NCBI GenBank assembly: GCA_004558955.1
Contig: SFZC01000001.1
Span: 1-60,390 of the forward strand
DNA: 60,390 bases
Source: a bacterium
GTDB lineage: Bacteria; Cyanobacteriota; Vampirovibrionia; Gastranaerophilales; Gastranaerophilaceae
Direction: 5' to 3'
This document shows, one piece after another, positions 7,497 to 16,410 of the stretch. Below the pieces are notes generated by a model. That model was given only the letters and a program-made list of their open reading frames with translations, did no database searches and was not told the origin of the DNA. The first letter of the stretch is position 1. Each line of letters starts with the position of its first letter. Made by a program: the position numbers and the translations under genes.

Positions 7497-8831
7497 TTAC
7501 AGGGTTAAATCGCTCATTACCGATTGCATCATCAAAGCCTGAATAACCTCAGGTGATAATTTTTTGTCGCCTTGCTCCGTTACATAAGGTAACAAGTCGG
7601 TAATATCGCCTTCGCCGTTTGATTTTGAACCAAATAATTTGTTTAATTCTTCAATTTCTTGTTTTTGTCTGATATATTCAGGGTCTTTTTCTAATTTTTC
7701 CATTTCCGAAGATGAATTTGCATCATAAGCCAAATTTACAGTTTCCAAACTGCTCAAATCAACAGGAGCAGCCTTACCTGTAGGTTTTCCACCTTTACTT
7801 TCTTCTTCGGCTTCCGCATTCATTTTCTTTTGAAGAGTTCTCAACTGAATTTGCTTATATTCATTGTTAAATTTCGGTGACAAACCGTTTCCGTATGGAG
7901 CATTGATAAATTTGTCAAGCTCTGCATCTTGCGTACCGAATGGCAAGTTCAAAGGTTTTTCTCCGTCTTTTCCATTCGTAGCATTTTGAATTTCAGGAAC
8001 AATACTGTTTTGTAACTTCTTCATATTCTTGTTAATTAAAGTATTCGGGTCGATTGGAACTAAATCGCTCGGTGAAATTGAATCTGCGATATGAGCATTC
8101 GGATAAACAAGTTCGGGAACGTTAACATTCGGATAACAAGCATCAGTATCGGTTTTACCCATTACACAATTACGTCCGTTTGTTGCATATTTAACAATCA
8201 TAGGGCAATCATTCAAAGAAATAACTTTTTCATAGGCTCTGACTGCGTTATCTTTTTGTCCGCATTTTGTATAACTCATTGCCAAATAGTAGTAAGCCAT
8301 TGTCTTTTGTTCATTGGTCAAAGAAGAGAAATTTCTGTGATTTACCAAAGAAATTGACTCTTGAAGAGCACCGGCAAAATTACTTCTGCGATATTTTTCA
8401 CGAATACCGTTGATAGAAGGATTAGGATAAAAAGAAATTTCGGATTTCCAAGGGTCAGGATTTTTCAAATCTGAAAACACTCTGCGTGAAGATTCACGAA
8501 GAGCTTTGTTTCTCGGTCCAATCATTTCGCCTTTATTTACGGAATTTAACACAGTGTCTAAGCTTTGGTTTTTCTTTGCCAATTCCGCTTCCTGCTTTTG
8601 TTCCTCGGTCATTTTACCGTCAGCACCGTCACTACCCGGACGCATTGAATTATTATAGAAATCACTTGTTGCACGTTCTCTATCTTGATTTGCACTTGAC
8701 GGAGTGCTTCCACCCATTACATCATCATACAAGTTGTATTTTTCTAACGGGCTTGTACTCGCAAACGATACCGCACAAAATACATTCATTACAACCGCAG
8801 TCGCCAATAATAATCCGAATTTCTTTTTCAT
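7497..8831 (-). CDS. Exported TPR-containing hypothetical protein
   Basis: 444 residues. A clear Sec signal peptide occupies residues 1 to about 24 (KKKFGLLLATAVVMNVF then SFAS), so the protein is exported to the periplasm or outside. Residues about 140-205 carry two TPR-like helix pairs (NFAGALQESISLV; MAYYYLAMSYTKCGQKDNAV). The remainder is polar and likely disordered, with charged stretches (EAEEESKGGKPTGK). An AGAGGA ribosome site precedes the ATG. It is first in a two-gene unit with the TPR-like protein downstream. I cannot name the function. Confidence 0.75.
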   Translation of the reverse strand: MKKKFGLLLATAVVMNVFCAVSFASTSPLEKYNLYDDVMGGSTPSSANQDRERATSDFYNNSMRPGSDGADGKMTEEQKQEAELAKKNQSLDTVLNSVNKGEMIGPRNKALRESSRRVFSDLKNPDPWKSEISFYPNPSINGIREKYRRSNFAGALQESISLVNHRNFSSLTNEQKTMAYYYLAMSYTKCGQKDNAVRAYEKVISLNDCPMIVKYATNGRNCVMGKTDTDACYPNVNVPELVYPNAHIADSISPSDLVPIDPNTLINKNMKKLQNSIVPEIQNATNGKDGEKPLNLPFGTQDAELDKFINAPYGNGLSPKFNNEYKQIQLRTLQKKMNAEAEEESKGGKPTGKAAPVDLSSLETVNLAYDANSSSEMEKLEKDPEYIRQKQEIEELNKLFGSKSNGEGDITDLLPYVTEQGDKKLSPEVIQALMMQSVMSDLTL

Positions 8832-8932
8832 TATATTAAATCCTCTTTTATATTTCTTTTGAAAAACTTCTTCTTCTCTACGCTATTATATGATAATTTT
8901 CATATTCATACATAGTACAAACGAATGATATT

Positions 8933-9496
8933 TTAAGCTCTTTGTGCAAATTTACACCCACAATAATTTTGCCTGTATAAATTCAAAGATTTTGAAATTT
9001 GATTAGTCTTCAAAAAGCCGTCCTGTTTCCTGAAATTAGTCGATAAATATTCAATCGAATATTTATCAGCAATAGAATTTCCGATTTTTGTAAGTTTTTC
9101 ATAATTTTTATGCGGACTTATTACCATTGAGGTTGTAAATTCTTTTATCCCCAACGATTTGGCAAGTTCTGCCGTCTTTGTCAAACGCAATTTAAAACAC
9201 TTGTCACACCTTGCACCTTTTTCGGGTTCATTTTCTAATCCTTTGACATACTCGTAATATTCAGACGGATTATACTCTCCGACAATCAACTCTACCCCGA
9301 AATGTTCACACAGAGTTTTTTCAGCCTCTAAACGTTTTTGATATTCGGTATATGGGAAAATATTAGGGTTGTAAAAATACACAATAACCGAATACCCCAT
9401 ATCTTTGAGCAAAGATATGGGATACCCTGAACATATTGCACAGCATGCGTGCAGTAATATTTTTTTAGAAGAATTTATGTTTTGGATTTCCGCCAT
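8933..9496 (-). CDS. queH: Epoxyqueuosine reductase QueH
   Basis: 187 residues, matching the QueH (formerly DUF208) family. It reduces epoxyqueuosine to queuosine in tRNA, the last step of queuosine synthesis, replacing the unrelated cobalamin-dependent QueG. Conserved cysteine groups are all present: HACC-x2-C (C18, C19, C22), C97-x2-C100 in GARCDKCF, and C179-x-C181 in QNYCGC. These bind an iron-sulfur cluster and a second metal site. The ATG overlaps the end of the upstream VKOR-thioredoxin gene by 32 nt, so the genes are translationally linked. Confidence 0.92.
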   Translation of the reverse strand: MAEIQNINSSKKILLHACCAICSGYPISLLKDMGYSVIVYFYNPNIFPYTEYQKRLEAEKTLCEHFGVELIVGEYNPSEYYEYVKGLENEPEKGARCDKCFKLRLTKTAELAKSLGIKEFTTSMVISPHKNYEKLTKIGNSIADKYSIEYLSTNFRKQDGFLKTNQISKSLNLYRQNYCGCKFAQRA

Positions 9497-10697
9497 TTTT
9501 TCTTACCATTTCTTTTAATGCCGGATATCCGCCACGAGGAATACCCATACTAAAATCTTCTCCGACAATCATAATCGGTGTGCCGAGTTGGTCTTTAGCC
9601 ACCGCAAATTTAATATCTTTTTGGATTTTGTCTTCAACAGCCTGACTGTGAGCATCTTTCTTAAGCTTTTCCATATCAAGTCCGAATCCTGAAGTTGACA
9701 AAAGTTCAATAATTGCATCTTCTGTTTCAGGCTTCTTTTCAAAGAATAAGGAGTTTACTTCCCAGAATTTACCCTGTTCATAAGCCGCTTCGGCATATCT
9801 TGCCATATTACAAGAACCGATATGGAAAGGTTGTGACAAATATTTGTTACATTCTTGGTCTAACGGCAAACTGTGATGTTCAATTCTGATATTGTCAAAT
9901 TCTGTTGTCATTTTGTGAATCATCATATTGAATATATTACACATCGGACACATATAATCAGAATATACCTTGATTACAACCGCATCTTTAGCATTAGTTC
10001 CCAAAAGATTACCTTTTACCGCATATTTGTTGGTTTTAGCATTCAGAAATTCACCGATTGCACGTTGTGTTTTTAGAGAAGGAGAAAAAGTTGCACTATC
10101 AAATGCCCAACCTAAAAATGTTCCCGCACAAACCATAACAACAATAAATGCAATTCTGTACGGAACAGGTTTTAAAGCATCTACAAAATCTTTCCAACTT
10201 TGTTTAATCGCACCGACAAATCCGCCTTCAATACCACGAACCGCAACAAGTCCTATTGCCAAGTCCAAACAGTATGTAATCGCACACATAATACAAATTT
10301 TATGAATGCCGAACAAACTTACACATAACAATATCATAGAAATTACAAAAGCAATCAAGCCCAATGAAGCAATATAATGGAATTTATTTTTAAACACTTC
10401 CAAAAACTTCAAGAACGGAATCTTCTTCAAGAAATCTACACTCAAAAGCATTGTAATAAACGAATACAGAAACAAGCCCCAATAAGCAAGCGGAATCCCT
10501 AAAAATTGAGATTCGGTGGTTCTTGCAACTCCGTCACAGTCAATCAATTCACTAACCGAACAAAAACTCGGCATTGCATATCTGTTAAAGTTTGCCTGAT
10601 AATATATAAACGCTAAGTCAATCGTTACAAGTACGCCGATTAAAACAATGATACTGATTGAAATCGTTTTCTGTCGTTGTAATTTATCTTCTTCCAT
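9465..10697 (-). CDS. Vitamin K epoxide reductase-like protein fused to a DsbA-type thioredoxin domain
   Basis: 410 residues. The N-terminal half has five or so membrane helices with the VKOR cysteines C46 and C54 (FCSVSELIDC) and the active pair C135-x2-C138 (CIMC). A last helix at about 181-198 leads to a periplasmic thioredoxin-fold domain with C250-P-M-C253 and a cis-Pro motif GTPIMIVG. Such fusions reoxidise their own thioredoxin domain through quinone and so make disulfide bonds in exported proteins, replacing DsbB plus DsbA. A ribosome site AAAGGGA precedes the ATG. The gene overlaps queH, an unusual pairing. Confidence 0.93.
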   Translation of the reverse strand: MEEDKLQRQKTISISIIVLIGVLVTIDLAFIYYQANFNRYAMPSFCSVSELIDCDGVARTTESQFLGIPLAYWGLFLYSFITMLLSVDFLKKIPFLKFLEVFKNKFHYIASLGLIAFVISMILLCVSLFGIHKICIMCAITYCLDLAIGLVAVRGIEGGFVGAIKQSWKDFVDALKPVPYRIAFIVVMVCAGTFLGWAFDSATFSPSLKTQRAIGEFLNAKTNKYAVKGNLLGTNAKDAVVIKVYSDYMCPMCNIFNMMIHKMTTEFDNIRIEHHSLPLDQECNKYLSQPFHIGSCNMARYAEAAYEQGKFWEVNSLFFEKKPETEDAIIELLSTSGFGLDMEKLKKDAHSQAVEDKIQKDIKFAVAKDQLGTPIMIVGEDFSMGIPRGGYPALKEMVRKNGGNPKHKFF

Positions 10698-10777
10698 AAT
10701 AATTCCCTTTCTTATTCTTCTAAAACTATATTATATTTTTAACGCAAATTAATCAACAAACTTAACAACTAAATTAC

Positions 10778-10806
10778 TTGAAGAAAATGCGAATTAATGG
10801 TATTAT
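10778..10806 (+). promoter_or_regulatory. Sigma-70 type promoter, TTGAAG-N17-TATTAT
   Basis: TTGAAG at 10778-10783 and TATTAT at 10801-10806 are separated by exactly 17 nt. Transcription would start near 10813, beyond the in-frame ATG at 10810, which supports the GTG at 10831 as the real start of the next gene. Confidence 0.6.
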
Positions 10807-10830
10807 GCCATGTGCTTAGGGAAGAAAAAA

Positions 10831-11553
10831 GTGAACAGAAAGAATTATAAACATTTTATAGACGAATTATCAAGATTTCCAAATTGGATTAAATCTTTAG
10901 TACGTGCCGAACTGGCTAAAACCGCCACAACTTCGGACAAGTCGGTATATTCCTTCACTGAATACAGACCGATTTTGACATTCAAAGGCAGTTGCGAACT
11001 CAAAATGAGAAACACGGGTTTTGATGTAAATATTTACAATATTCTTGATTTAGTAGCAAAAGATTACAGCATTGCGGAAATTTCACTGGATACTTATTTA
11101 ACGTTGGAAGAAATTGCTTCATACTTTTTGATGTGTATTTCGGAAAAATATCTTGAACAACCAGAAAATTCCAAAATTTTATCTGTCGCAAACTATCTGT
11201 CAGGCAGATACAAAATCGGAGAATATCTCGTAAGTACAAAAGTAATTTCGGAAAAACAACTTGAAAAAGCAATCGAAGTTGACCTAAATTCTAAAAATAA
11301 TCGTAAATTCGGACAAATTCTCATGGATTTGGGATTTATAAAAGAAGAAAGCTTAAAAGCAATAATTTTACTAAAAGACGAAGCGAAAAAAAGATTTATT
11401 TTAGACTATCACGAAGTCCCTAAAAGCGAATTTGCATACGCAAATATGGCAGATGAGTACAAAAAGAAAATTGATGATTTGCAAACAGAAAACAAAAACC
11501 TGAAAGCAAAACTTAATCAATTATTAGCAATGGTGAAAACAAATGAATATTGA
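10831..11553 (+). CDS. Protein with GspE-N/MshEN-like domain and C-terminal coiled coil
   Basis: 240 residues from the GTG at 10831, which has AGGGAAG six nt upstream. Residues about 145-195 (KIGEYLVSTKVISEKQLEKA then FGQILMDLGFIKEESL) follow the pattern of the type II secretion/type IV pilus ATPase N-terminal domain, a module that in MshE binds cyclic di-GMP. The ATPase part is absent. The C-terminal 30 residues form a coiled coil. The N-terminal part is not recognised. The 3' end overlaps the asparaginase start by 11 nt. A regulatory adaptor in pilus or cyclic di-GMP signalling is possible but is inference. Confidence 0.7.
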   Translation: MNRKNYKHFIDELSRFPNWIKSLVRAELAKTATTSDKSVYSFTEYRPILTFKGSCELKMRNTGFDVNIYNILDLVAKDYSIAEISLDTYLTLEEIASYFLMCISEKYLEQPENSKILSVANYLSGRYKIGEYLVSTKVISEKQLEKAIEVDLNSKNNRKFGQILMDLGFIKEESLKAIILLKDEAKKRFILDYHEVPKSEFAYANMADEYKKKIDDLQTENKNLKAKLNQLLAMVKTNEY

Positions 11554-12502
11554 AGCAAATACAGAACCGACAAAATTAGTTATTTTCAATCGTGACGGCT
11601 TGATTGAGCGTGAACACTTCGGCTACGTTGTCAGATGTGACGAGCAGCGTGTTCTTGAAAAAATTGGCGAAGACAAACGTTATCCGTTTTTTATGAGGTC
11701 TTGTGCAAAACCTTTGCAAGCCTCTTTGATTATCGATTACGAACTTGATAAAAAATTTAACCTTACAGAGGAAGAAATTGCGGTTTGTTGTGCCTCTCAT
11801 GCCGGCGAAAAAGTACACGTTGACTTGGTTCGAAATATATTGAAAAAATTTGAAATAGATGAAAGTAAACTAAAATGCGGAGTTCATGAACCGATTTCAC
11901 CGACAGCACATGACGAATTGGTAAAAAGCGGGAAAGCTCCGACTTCCGTTCACAACAACTGTTCAGGTAAGCACGCAATGATGCTCGGCTTGTGCAAATT
12001 AAACGACTGGGATATGGACAATTACGACAACCCAAATCACCCGTTACAAAAAGAAATTCAACGAAAAATATACGAACTTTGTGCGGTCAAAACCGAATAC
12101 CCGACAACAAAAGACGGGTGCGGAGTTCCAATATTTTCAATGCCGCTTGAAAACATGGTGAAAGGTTACTTAAATCTGTTTATGGACGAAAAATATTCAA
12201 AAATCAAAAATGCCTTTTTGAATAATGCCTATATAATCGGTGGCGAAAACAGAACGGATACCAAAATTATTGAAAAATCCGAAAACTTAATCGCAAAAGT
12301 CGGAGCAGAAGGGCTTTGTATCGTTGTTAATACAAAACTCGGTGAAGGATTTATCGTAAAAATCTGTGATTCCGATATGCGAGCAAGAGAATTTGTAACA
12401 ATCGACCTGATTAACAATTTGAACTGGGCAAAAATCGACTTATCTCACGATATAACCACAAATCACGGGGACAAAATCGGCAAAGTTATTACGCTGTTAT
12501 AA
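11543..12502 (+). CDS. L-asparaginase II family protein
   Basis: 319 residues of the Rhizobium etli-type asparaginase family (PF06089), unrelated to the classical bacterial enzymes. It is expected to hydrolyse asparagine to aspartate and ammonia in the cytoplasm. Family motifs are seen: RSCAKPLQA, CASHAGE, the NNCSGKHAMM block and TKDGCGVPIF. There is no signal peptide. The start overlaps the previous gene by 11 nt, which suggests translational coupling. Its 3' end overlaps the end of the convergent lysozyme gene by 14 nt. Confidence 0.9.
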   Translation: MNIEANTEPTKLVIFNRDGLIEREHFGYVVRCDEQRVLEKIGEDKRYPFFMRSCAKPLQASLIIDYELDKKFNLTEEEIAVCCASHAGEKVHVDLVRNILKKFEIDESKLKCGVHEPISPTAHDELVKSGKAPTSVHNNCSGKHAMMLGLCKLNDWDMDNYDNPNHPLQKEIQRKIYELCAVKTEYPTTKDGCGVPIFSMPLENMVKGYLNLFMDEKYSKIKNAFLNNAYIIGGENRTDTKIIEKSENLIAKVGAEGLCIVVNTKLGEGFIVKICDSDMRAREFVTIDLINNLNWAKIDLSHDITTNHGDKIGKVITLL

Positions 12503-13562
12503 GTTTCAACTTAATTCTGTTACCGAAATATCCTTGAACCTCTTTGTTATACCCCGCAATTTGATTAGCAAAGTTTAGATTTTTTGCTTTACATTCGGCA
12601 CGCAAGAGTTGAACACCTCTGTTATAAACATTTTGTGCGGTGTTTTTGTTGGTTTGTGGGATATTTTTGCCGTACATTTTTGTTGCCGTTGCGATATCAA
12701 AAAGTCGTCTTTTGCTCAATCCGCTCATCTCTTTTTGAGTTTTGATTGATTTGTTGTAAGTCAATTTGTTAACGGAGGCTTCCCACTTTCCCGTTTTGAG
12801 GCAGTACATCAAGCCGTTAAAAGTTTCATCATTAACAATACCTTTATTGAAGGTCAAATCTAAAACCGCTTCTTTTAAGTGTTGCGGGATTCTGTCATAG
12901 ATTTTCTGCCCGCCAAGCCTTGCCACCAAATGTTCTTCAGCTTTTAACAAATCCTTTGCACAAAGCGTGCAAACCTCAGCATTAGACAACTTTGTTTTAT
13001 CTCCCGCAACCAAACGGTGACCGATTCCGATAGTTTTCACACCGCTGTTATCGGTATATGGAGTGTTGTGGAATTTATTTTCAGGTAAATTTTTGTCATC
13101 TTCCAGCGATTTTAACCTTTTGATAAAATCAACACTTACGCCCATAGATTTTGCAATGTCAGATAAATTATTTATATTTTTAAGTTTTCTTGTCGGCGGA
13201 ATTTTCAGAACCTGCCCCACCTTAATATTTTTTGCGGTTTGTTCATTCAATCTGTTAGCGGCAAGCAAGCCCGCCGTTGTTATACCGAACTTTTGAGCAA
13301 TTTTGTCGGGGCTTTCGTTCGGTTTAACCTTGTAATCAGGATTTTTAACCGTGTTAATATATTTGGCACGATTTTTTTGTGCCTGAATTTGTTCATCTGA
13401 AATATCTGATATCATCGAAATTTCATTTTTAGCAGGTTTATTTTTTGCATTGTTAAAAATGGGCTTTTTGACGGAGTTTTTACCTTGCGACCTTTCGACA
13501 TTACCCGAACCGCCCGTAATTTTAGTTTTTATTGCATTTAGCAGATTAGTTAGCCATTCCAT
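12489..13562 (-). CDS. LysM domain plus GH24 (T4-type) lysozyme
   Basis: 357 residues. A polar N-terminal tail of about 70 residues is followed by a LysM peptidoglycan-binding domain (about 76-121, ending VGQVLKIP). A weak second LysM-like unit may lie at 128-150. Then comes a GH24 muramidase domain with the YTDNSGVKTIGIGHRL signature; Glu154, Asp171 and Thr177 fit the catalytic E, D and T, although an insertion of about eight residues lengthens the E-D spacing. It would cleave the glycan chain of peptidoglycan. No signal peptide is visible. It is 8 nt downstream of the LysM-amidase, so the two are co-transcribed. Phage-derived fold, but no other phage gene is nearby. Confidence 0.88.
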   Translation of the reverse strand: MEWLTNLLNAIKTKITGGSGNVERSQGKNSVKKPIFNNAKNKPAKNEISMISDISDEQIQAQKNRAKYINTVKNPDYKVKPNESPDKIAQKFGITTAGLLAANRLNEQTAKNIKVGQVLKIPPTRKLKNINNLSDIAKSMGVSVDFIKRLKSLEDDKNLPENKFHNTPYTDNSGVKTIGIGHRLVAGDKTKLSNAEVCTLCAKDLLKAEEHLVARLGGQKIYDRIPQHLKEAVLDLTFNKGIVNDETFNGLMYCLKTGKWEASVNKLTYNKSIKTQKEMSGLSKRRLFDIATATKMYGKNIPQTNKNTAQNVYNRGVQLLRAECKAKNLNFANQIAGYNKEVQGYFGNRIKLKLITA

Positions 13563-13570
13563 AGATTATT

Positions 13571-15652
13571 CTATCCTTTTATATGAAAATACTCTTTGAC
13601 TGCAGAGGTAACTTGTTCCATTGATTGTTGACGGAAATTAGCCGAGTCTATATTTTTTAAATCTTCTGCATTTGATTGATAACCCATTTCTATAAGAATT
13701 GAAGGAGTTTTTTCTTTATTTATTTGCAACAATCCGATTGATTTATGCTGAGTTTTAGAATCGTCAAGAGTTTTACAATGATCATTTGCTCCACCCTGTT
13801 TACCAAAAGAAACTAATTTATCTAAATGGCGTTCGGTTATATTAGCAAATTTTTCTCCAATCGGCGAACCTTTCGGATAAAATACCTCTAACCCTCGTGT
13901 AGTGGTATCTTGCAGAGCATTACAATGTAAACTGATTAACATATCAGCCTTATACTTTCGCTTTGCATTACATACAGGTTTTGCATCACCTGTAGTATAA
14001 ACAACGGTTGCTCCTTGAGCGGATAATTCAGTTATTAATTTATCCGCAAAATTTCTATTTTTGTACCATTCAGGAATTTCTTTTCCATTTGAATCATTTG
14101 CATGAGTTCCCGGTTTAAATTTTTTCTCTAAACTCCACCCATGTCCTGCATTGACCATAATGGTCTTTCCTTTTAGAGGACCGTTAGGGTTACTTGGCTT
14201 AAATTTTATAACTTCCGCAATAACCTCACCTTTTGAGTTTACGGGAATAGGCGGAATAGCACCTGTACTGGCAACACTACGTTTACCGCCAACAGCAACT
14301 TCAAAACCATTTTCAATGTACTTTTCATTTGGTGCAGTTTTAACAACGGTTTTAGGTTTGGTAGCTTGTTGAGTTTTTACAACTTTTGAAGCCGTTGAGG
14401 TTTTTAACATACTTGAAATCATTGTATCAAGCTTTTGAGTATCTACCATACCCCAAGAATCAAACTGTTTATTCAATTCTTGTTGAAACGCATTACGATT
14501 AGATGGTGGTATATTTTTCTCTTGTGCCAGTGCATCATAAATTTTCATTACTGCATTTTTACGCACATTTTTATCATCTCCGATTTCATGAGTAATATCT
14601 TTAATCAAGGAATTTTTGCCACTTTTATTATAAGCAGTAATAATCTGAGAAGCATTTTTGGAATTAACAAAAGATAGTAATTCTTGGAATGAAGATTTCC
14701 CAATCGCTGCAGATTTTGTATCTATATCTTTTTTCATTTTAGCCGCAAGTTCACTCGGGGTAGCCATCATTCTATCCATTGTTTCTTCCATTTTTGAAGC
14801 ATTAACCATACCAAATGAACTAAATTGACTATCCAGTTCTTTAACAAAATTCGTACGAACAGCAGCAGGTGTCCCTTTAGCCTTCGCCAAATTATCATAA
14901 ATTTTCATTACTGCAGCTTTTCTTTTATCTTTTTTACTGCTGATTTCACTTGTAATCGTATCGACTAATCCTTCTTGAGATTTGTTTTGCGGATTATTTT
15001 TATATGCCTTTAATACGGCATCAACATTTTTGGGGTTAATTTCATTTATAAGTGCGTCAAAATCAGGTTTTCCGACTGCTCCGATTGACTTTGAACCATT
15101 ATAAATCTTCTGTGCCAATTCTTTCGGAGAATACGAAGAACCCCATTTTGCCCTATTTATTTGAGTAGGAGTCATTTTGGCAGGTACGGCCGTCGTTTTC
15201 GGCTTTTGAACTGCGGCTTTGACAGGTTGTTGTTTTTTTGAAGCTGTCGTTGCAGCAGTTTTTGCTTGAGGTTGGGTTTTTGCAGTATTTGTAGCCCCGT
15301 GCTTTTTAACATAAAAACGCTCACCTTTTGAAGCATTATAATCTTTATAAGGTTTTGGCAAATTATTCAACTTACCAAATTCTTCCAATGTCATATTATA
15401 TTTTCTCACAAGTGCAAAAATTCCTTTGCCTTCGGGAATTGTGTCATTCGGCAAAGAAATTTTTTGTCCAGACTTAACAGTAGAAGACTTTAGCCCTGTC
15501 CACGCCTTAAATTCATCAGGTGTCATACCAAACTTTTTAGCAATTCCCGTTAAGGTATCGCCTGATTTTATCGTTATTTGAGTCAATTTTTCATGTTTTG
15601 TCTTTTTTTGTGTTGTCGTAGCAGCAACATTTCTGATTTTTTGAGCCGGCAT
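13571..15652 (-). CDS. LysM N-acetylmuramoyl-L-alanine amidase with duplicated helical domain
   Basis: 693 residues. Two LysM domains lie at about 24-67 and 72-115. A Thr/Ala/Lys-rich linker follows, then two tandem copies of a helical unit of about 118 residues (177-295 and 300-417), each with PxNV/A..Y..., KKAVMKIYD and FSSFGMV-like landmarks. The C-terminal amidase_3 domain (about 495-693) has the zinc ligands H504 (NAGHG), a Glu near 525-528 and H576 (SLHCNA), and the catalytic E655 (LIEMGY). It would cut the amide between MurNAc and the stem peptide. No signal peptide is present, which is odd for this activity. AAGGAG precedes the ATG, and the LysM-lysozyme follows in the same operon. 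Confidence 0.9.
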   Translation of the reverse strand: MPAQKIRNVAATTTQKKTKHEKLTQITIKSGDTLTGIAKKFGMTPDEFKAWTGLKSSTVKSGQKISLPNDTIPEGKGIFALVRKYNMTLEEFGKLNNLPKPYKDYNASKGERFYVKKHGATNTAKTQPQAKTAATTASKKQQPVKAAVQKPKTTAVPAKMTPTQINRAKWGSSYSPKELAQKIYNGSKSIGAVGKPDFDALINEINPKNVDAVLKAYKNNPQNKSQEGLVDTITSEISSKKDKRKAAVMKIYDNLAKAKGTPAAVRTNFVKELDSQFSSFGMVNASKMEETMDRMMATPSELAAKMKKDIDTKSAAIGKSSFQELLSFVNSKNASQIITAYNKSGKNSLIKDITHEIGDDKNVRKNAVMKIYDALAQEKNIPPSNRNAFQQELNKQFDSWGMVDTQKLDTMISSMLKTSTASKVVKTQQATKPKTVVKTAPNEKYIENGFEVAVGGKRSVASTGAIPPIPVNSKGEVIAEVIKFKPSNPNGPLKGKTIMVNAGHGWSLEKKFKPGTHANDSNGKEIPEWYKNRNFADKLITELSAQGATVVYTTGDAKPVCNAKRKYKADMLISLHCNALQDTTTRGLEVFYPKGSPIGEKFANITERHLDKLVSFGKQGGANDHCKTLDDSKTQHKSIGLLQINKEKTPSILIEMGYQSNAEDLKNIDSANFRQQSMEQVTSAVKEYFHIKG

Positions 15653-15675
15653 ATTACACTCCTTATTTAATCCTT

Positions 15676-15713
15676 CACAAAAAAGATTAACGACAATTTT
15701 GTCATTAATCTTT
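15676..15713 (-). terminator. Rho-independent terminator after upp
   Basis: A hairpin of AAAGATTAA-x-GACAA with its complement (15682-15713, one mismatch, tiny loop), followed on the minus strand by TTTTTTG. It lies 44 nt after the upp stop and upstream of the amidase operon. Confidence 0.85.
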
Positions 15714-15756
15714 AATCATGAGAGAATTTTATGTTATATTTCTTAACTTTTAATAA

Positions 15757-16407
15757 CTAAGTGTTAAAAATTCTATCGCCTGCATCGCCCATACCCGGTA
15801 CGATATAACCCTTTTCGTTCAAGTGGTCATCAATCGCCGCAGTAATAATTTCAATATCTGGATAATGTTTTTGAATATTTTCCAAACCTTCAGGTGCAGC
15901 AATTATGCAAATACACTTTATATTCTTAATCGGAATACCTTTTTGAGCATACAAATCAATCGCCGCAAGCAAAGAGTTGCCTGTCGCAAGCATCGGGTCT
16001 GTAATATAAATATAAAACTTTTCAGGATTTGGAGCTTCCATTGGCACCTTGTTATAATACCAAACAGGTTTCAAAGTCTTTTCATCCCTGTACATTCCAA
16101 TATGGCGAATTGTCGCCTGTGGTAAAATATCAATCGCTTCATCAGTAAAAATCAAACCCGCCCTCAATATAGGCGAAATTATTAAATTTATATCAGGAGC
16201 AACGGTTTTTGCCTTAAAAGTCGTCAAAGGTGTTGTAACTTCTTTTTCAACAAGCGGTAAATTTTTTGCAGCCTCATACAAAAGACAACGTGTAATCTTA
16301 CGGGTTGCAATACGCACGCCCTGACTATCGGTATTTTTATCACGCATTGTACACAAATTTAACAAAACCACAGGATTATTTATAACCCTAATCTTACTCA
16401 TATCCAT
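15757..16407 (-). CDS. upp: Uracil phosphoribosyltransferase
   Basis: 216 residues, typical length. It makes UMP from uracil and PRPP in pyrimidine salvage. The PRPP-binding loop is YITDPMLATGNS, the N-terminal R-x-ATRKITRCLLYEA block and the SPILRAGL motif are in place, and the C-terminal GYIVPGMGDAGDRIFNT is the uracil-binding region. A GGGAGAGGAG ribosome site overlaps the end of the mlaD-like gene, which ends 3 nt before the start, so the two share a transcript although their functions seem unrelated. Confidence 0.95.
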   Translation of the reverse strand: MDMSKIRVINNPVVLLNLCTMRDKNTDSQGVRIATRKITRCLLYEAAKNLPLVEKEVTTPLTTFKAKTVAPDINLIISPILRAGLIFTDEAIDILPQATIRHIGMYRDEKTLKPVWYYNKVPMEAPNPEKFYIYITDPMLATGNSLLAAIDLYAQKGIPIKNIKCICIIAAPEGLENIQKHYPDIEIITAAIDDHLNEKGYIVPGMGDAGDRIFNT

Positions 16408-16410
16408 ATC

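Noticed and set aside
12489..15652. Prophage or phage lysis cassette
   Set aside because: Lysozyme and amidase are present but there is no holin, terminase, capsid, tail or integrase gene nearby, and housekeeping genes flank both sides.
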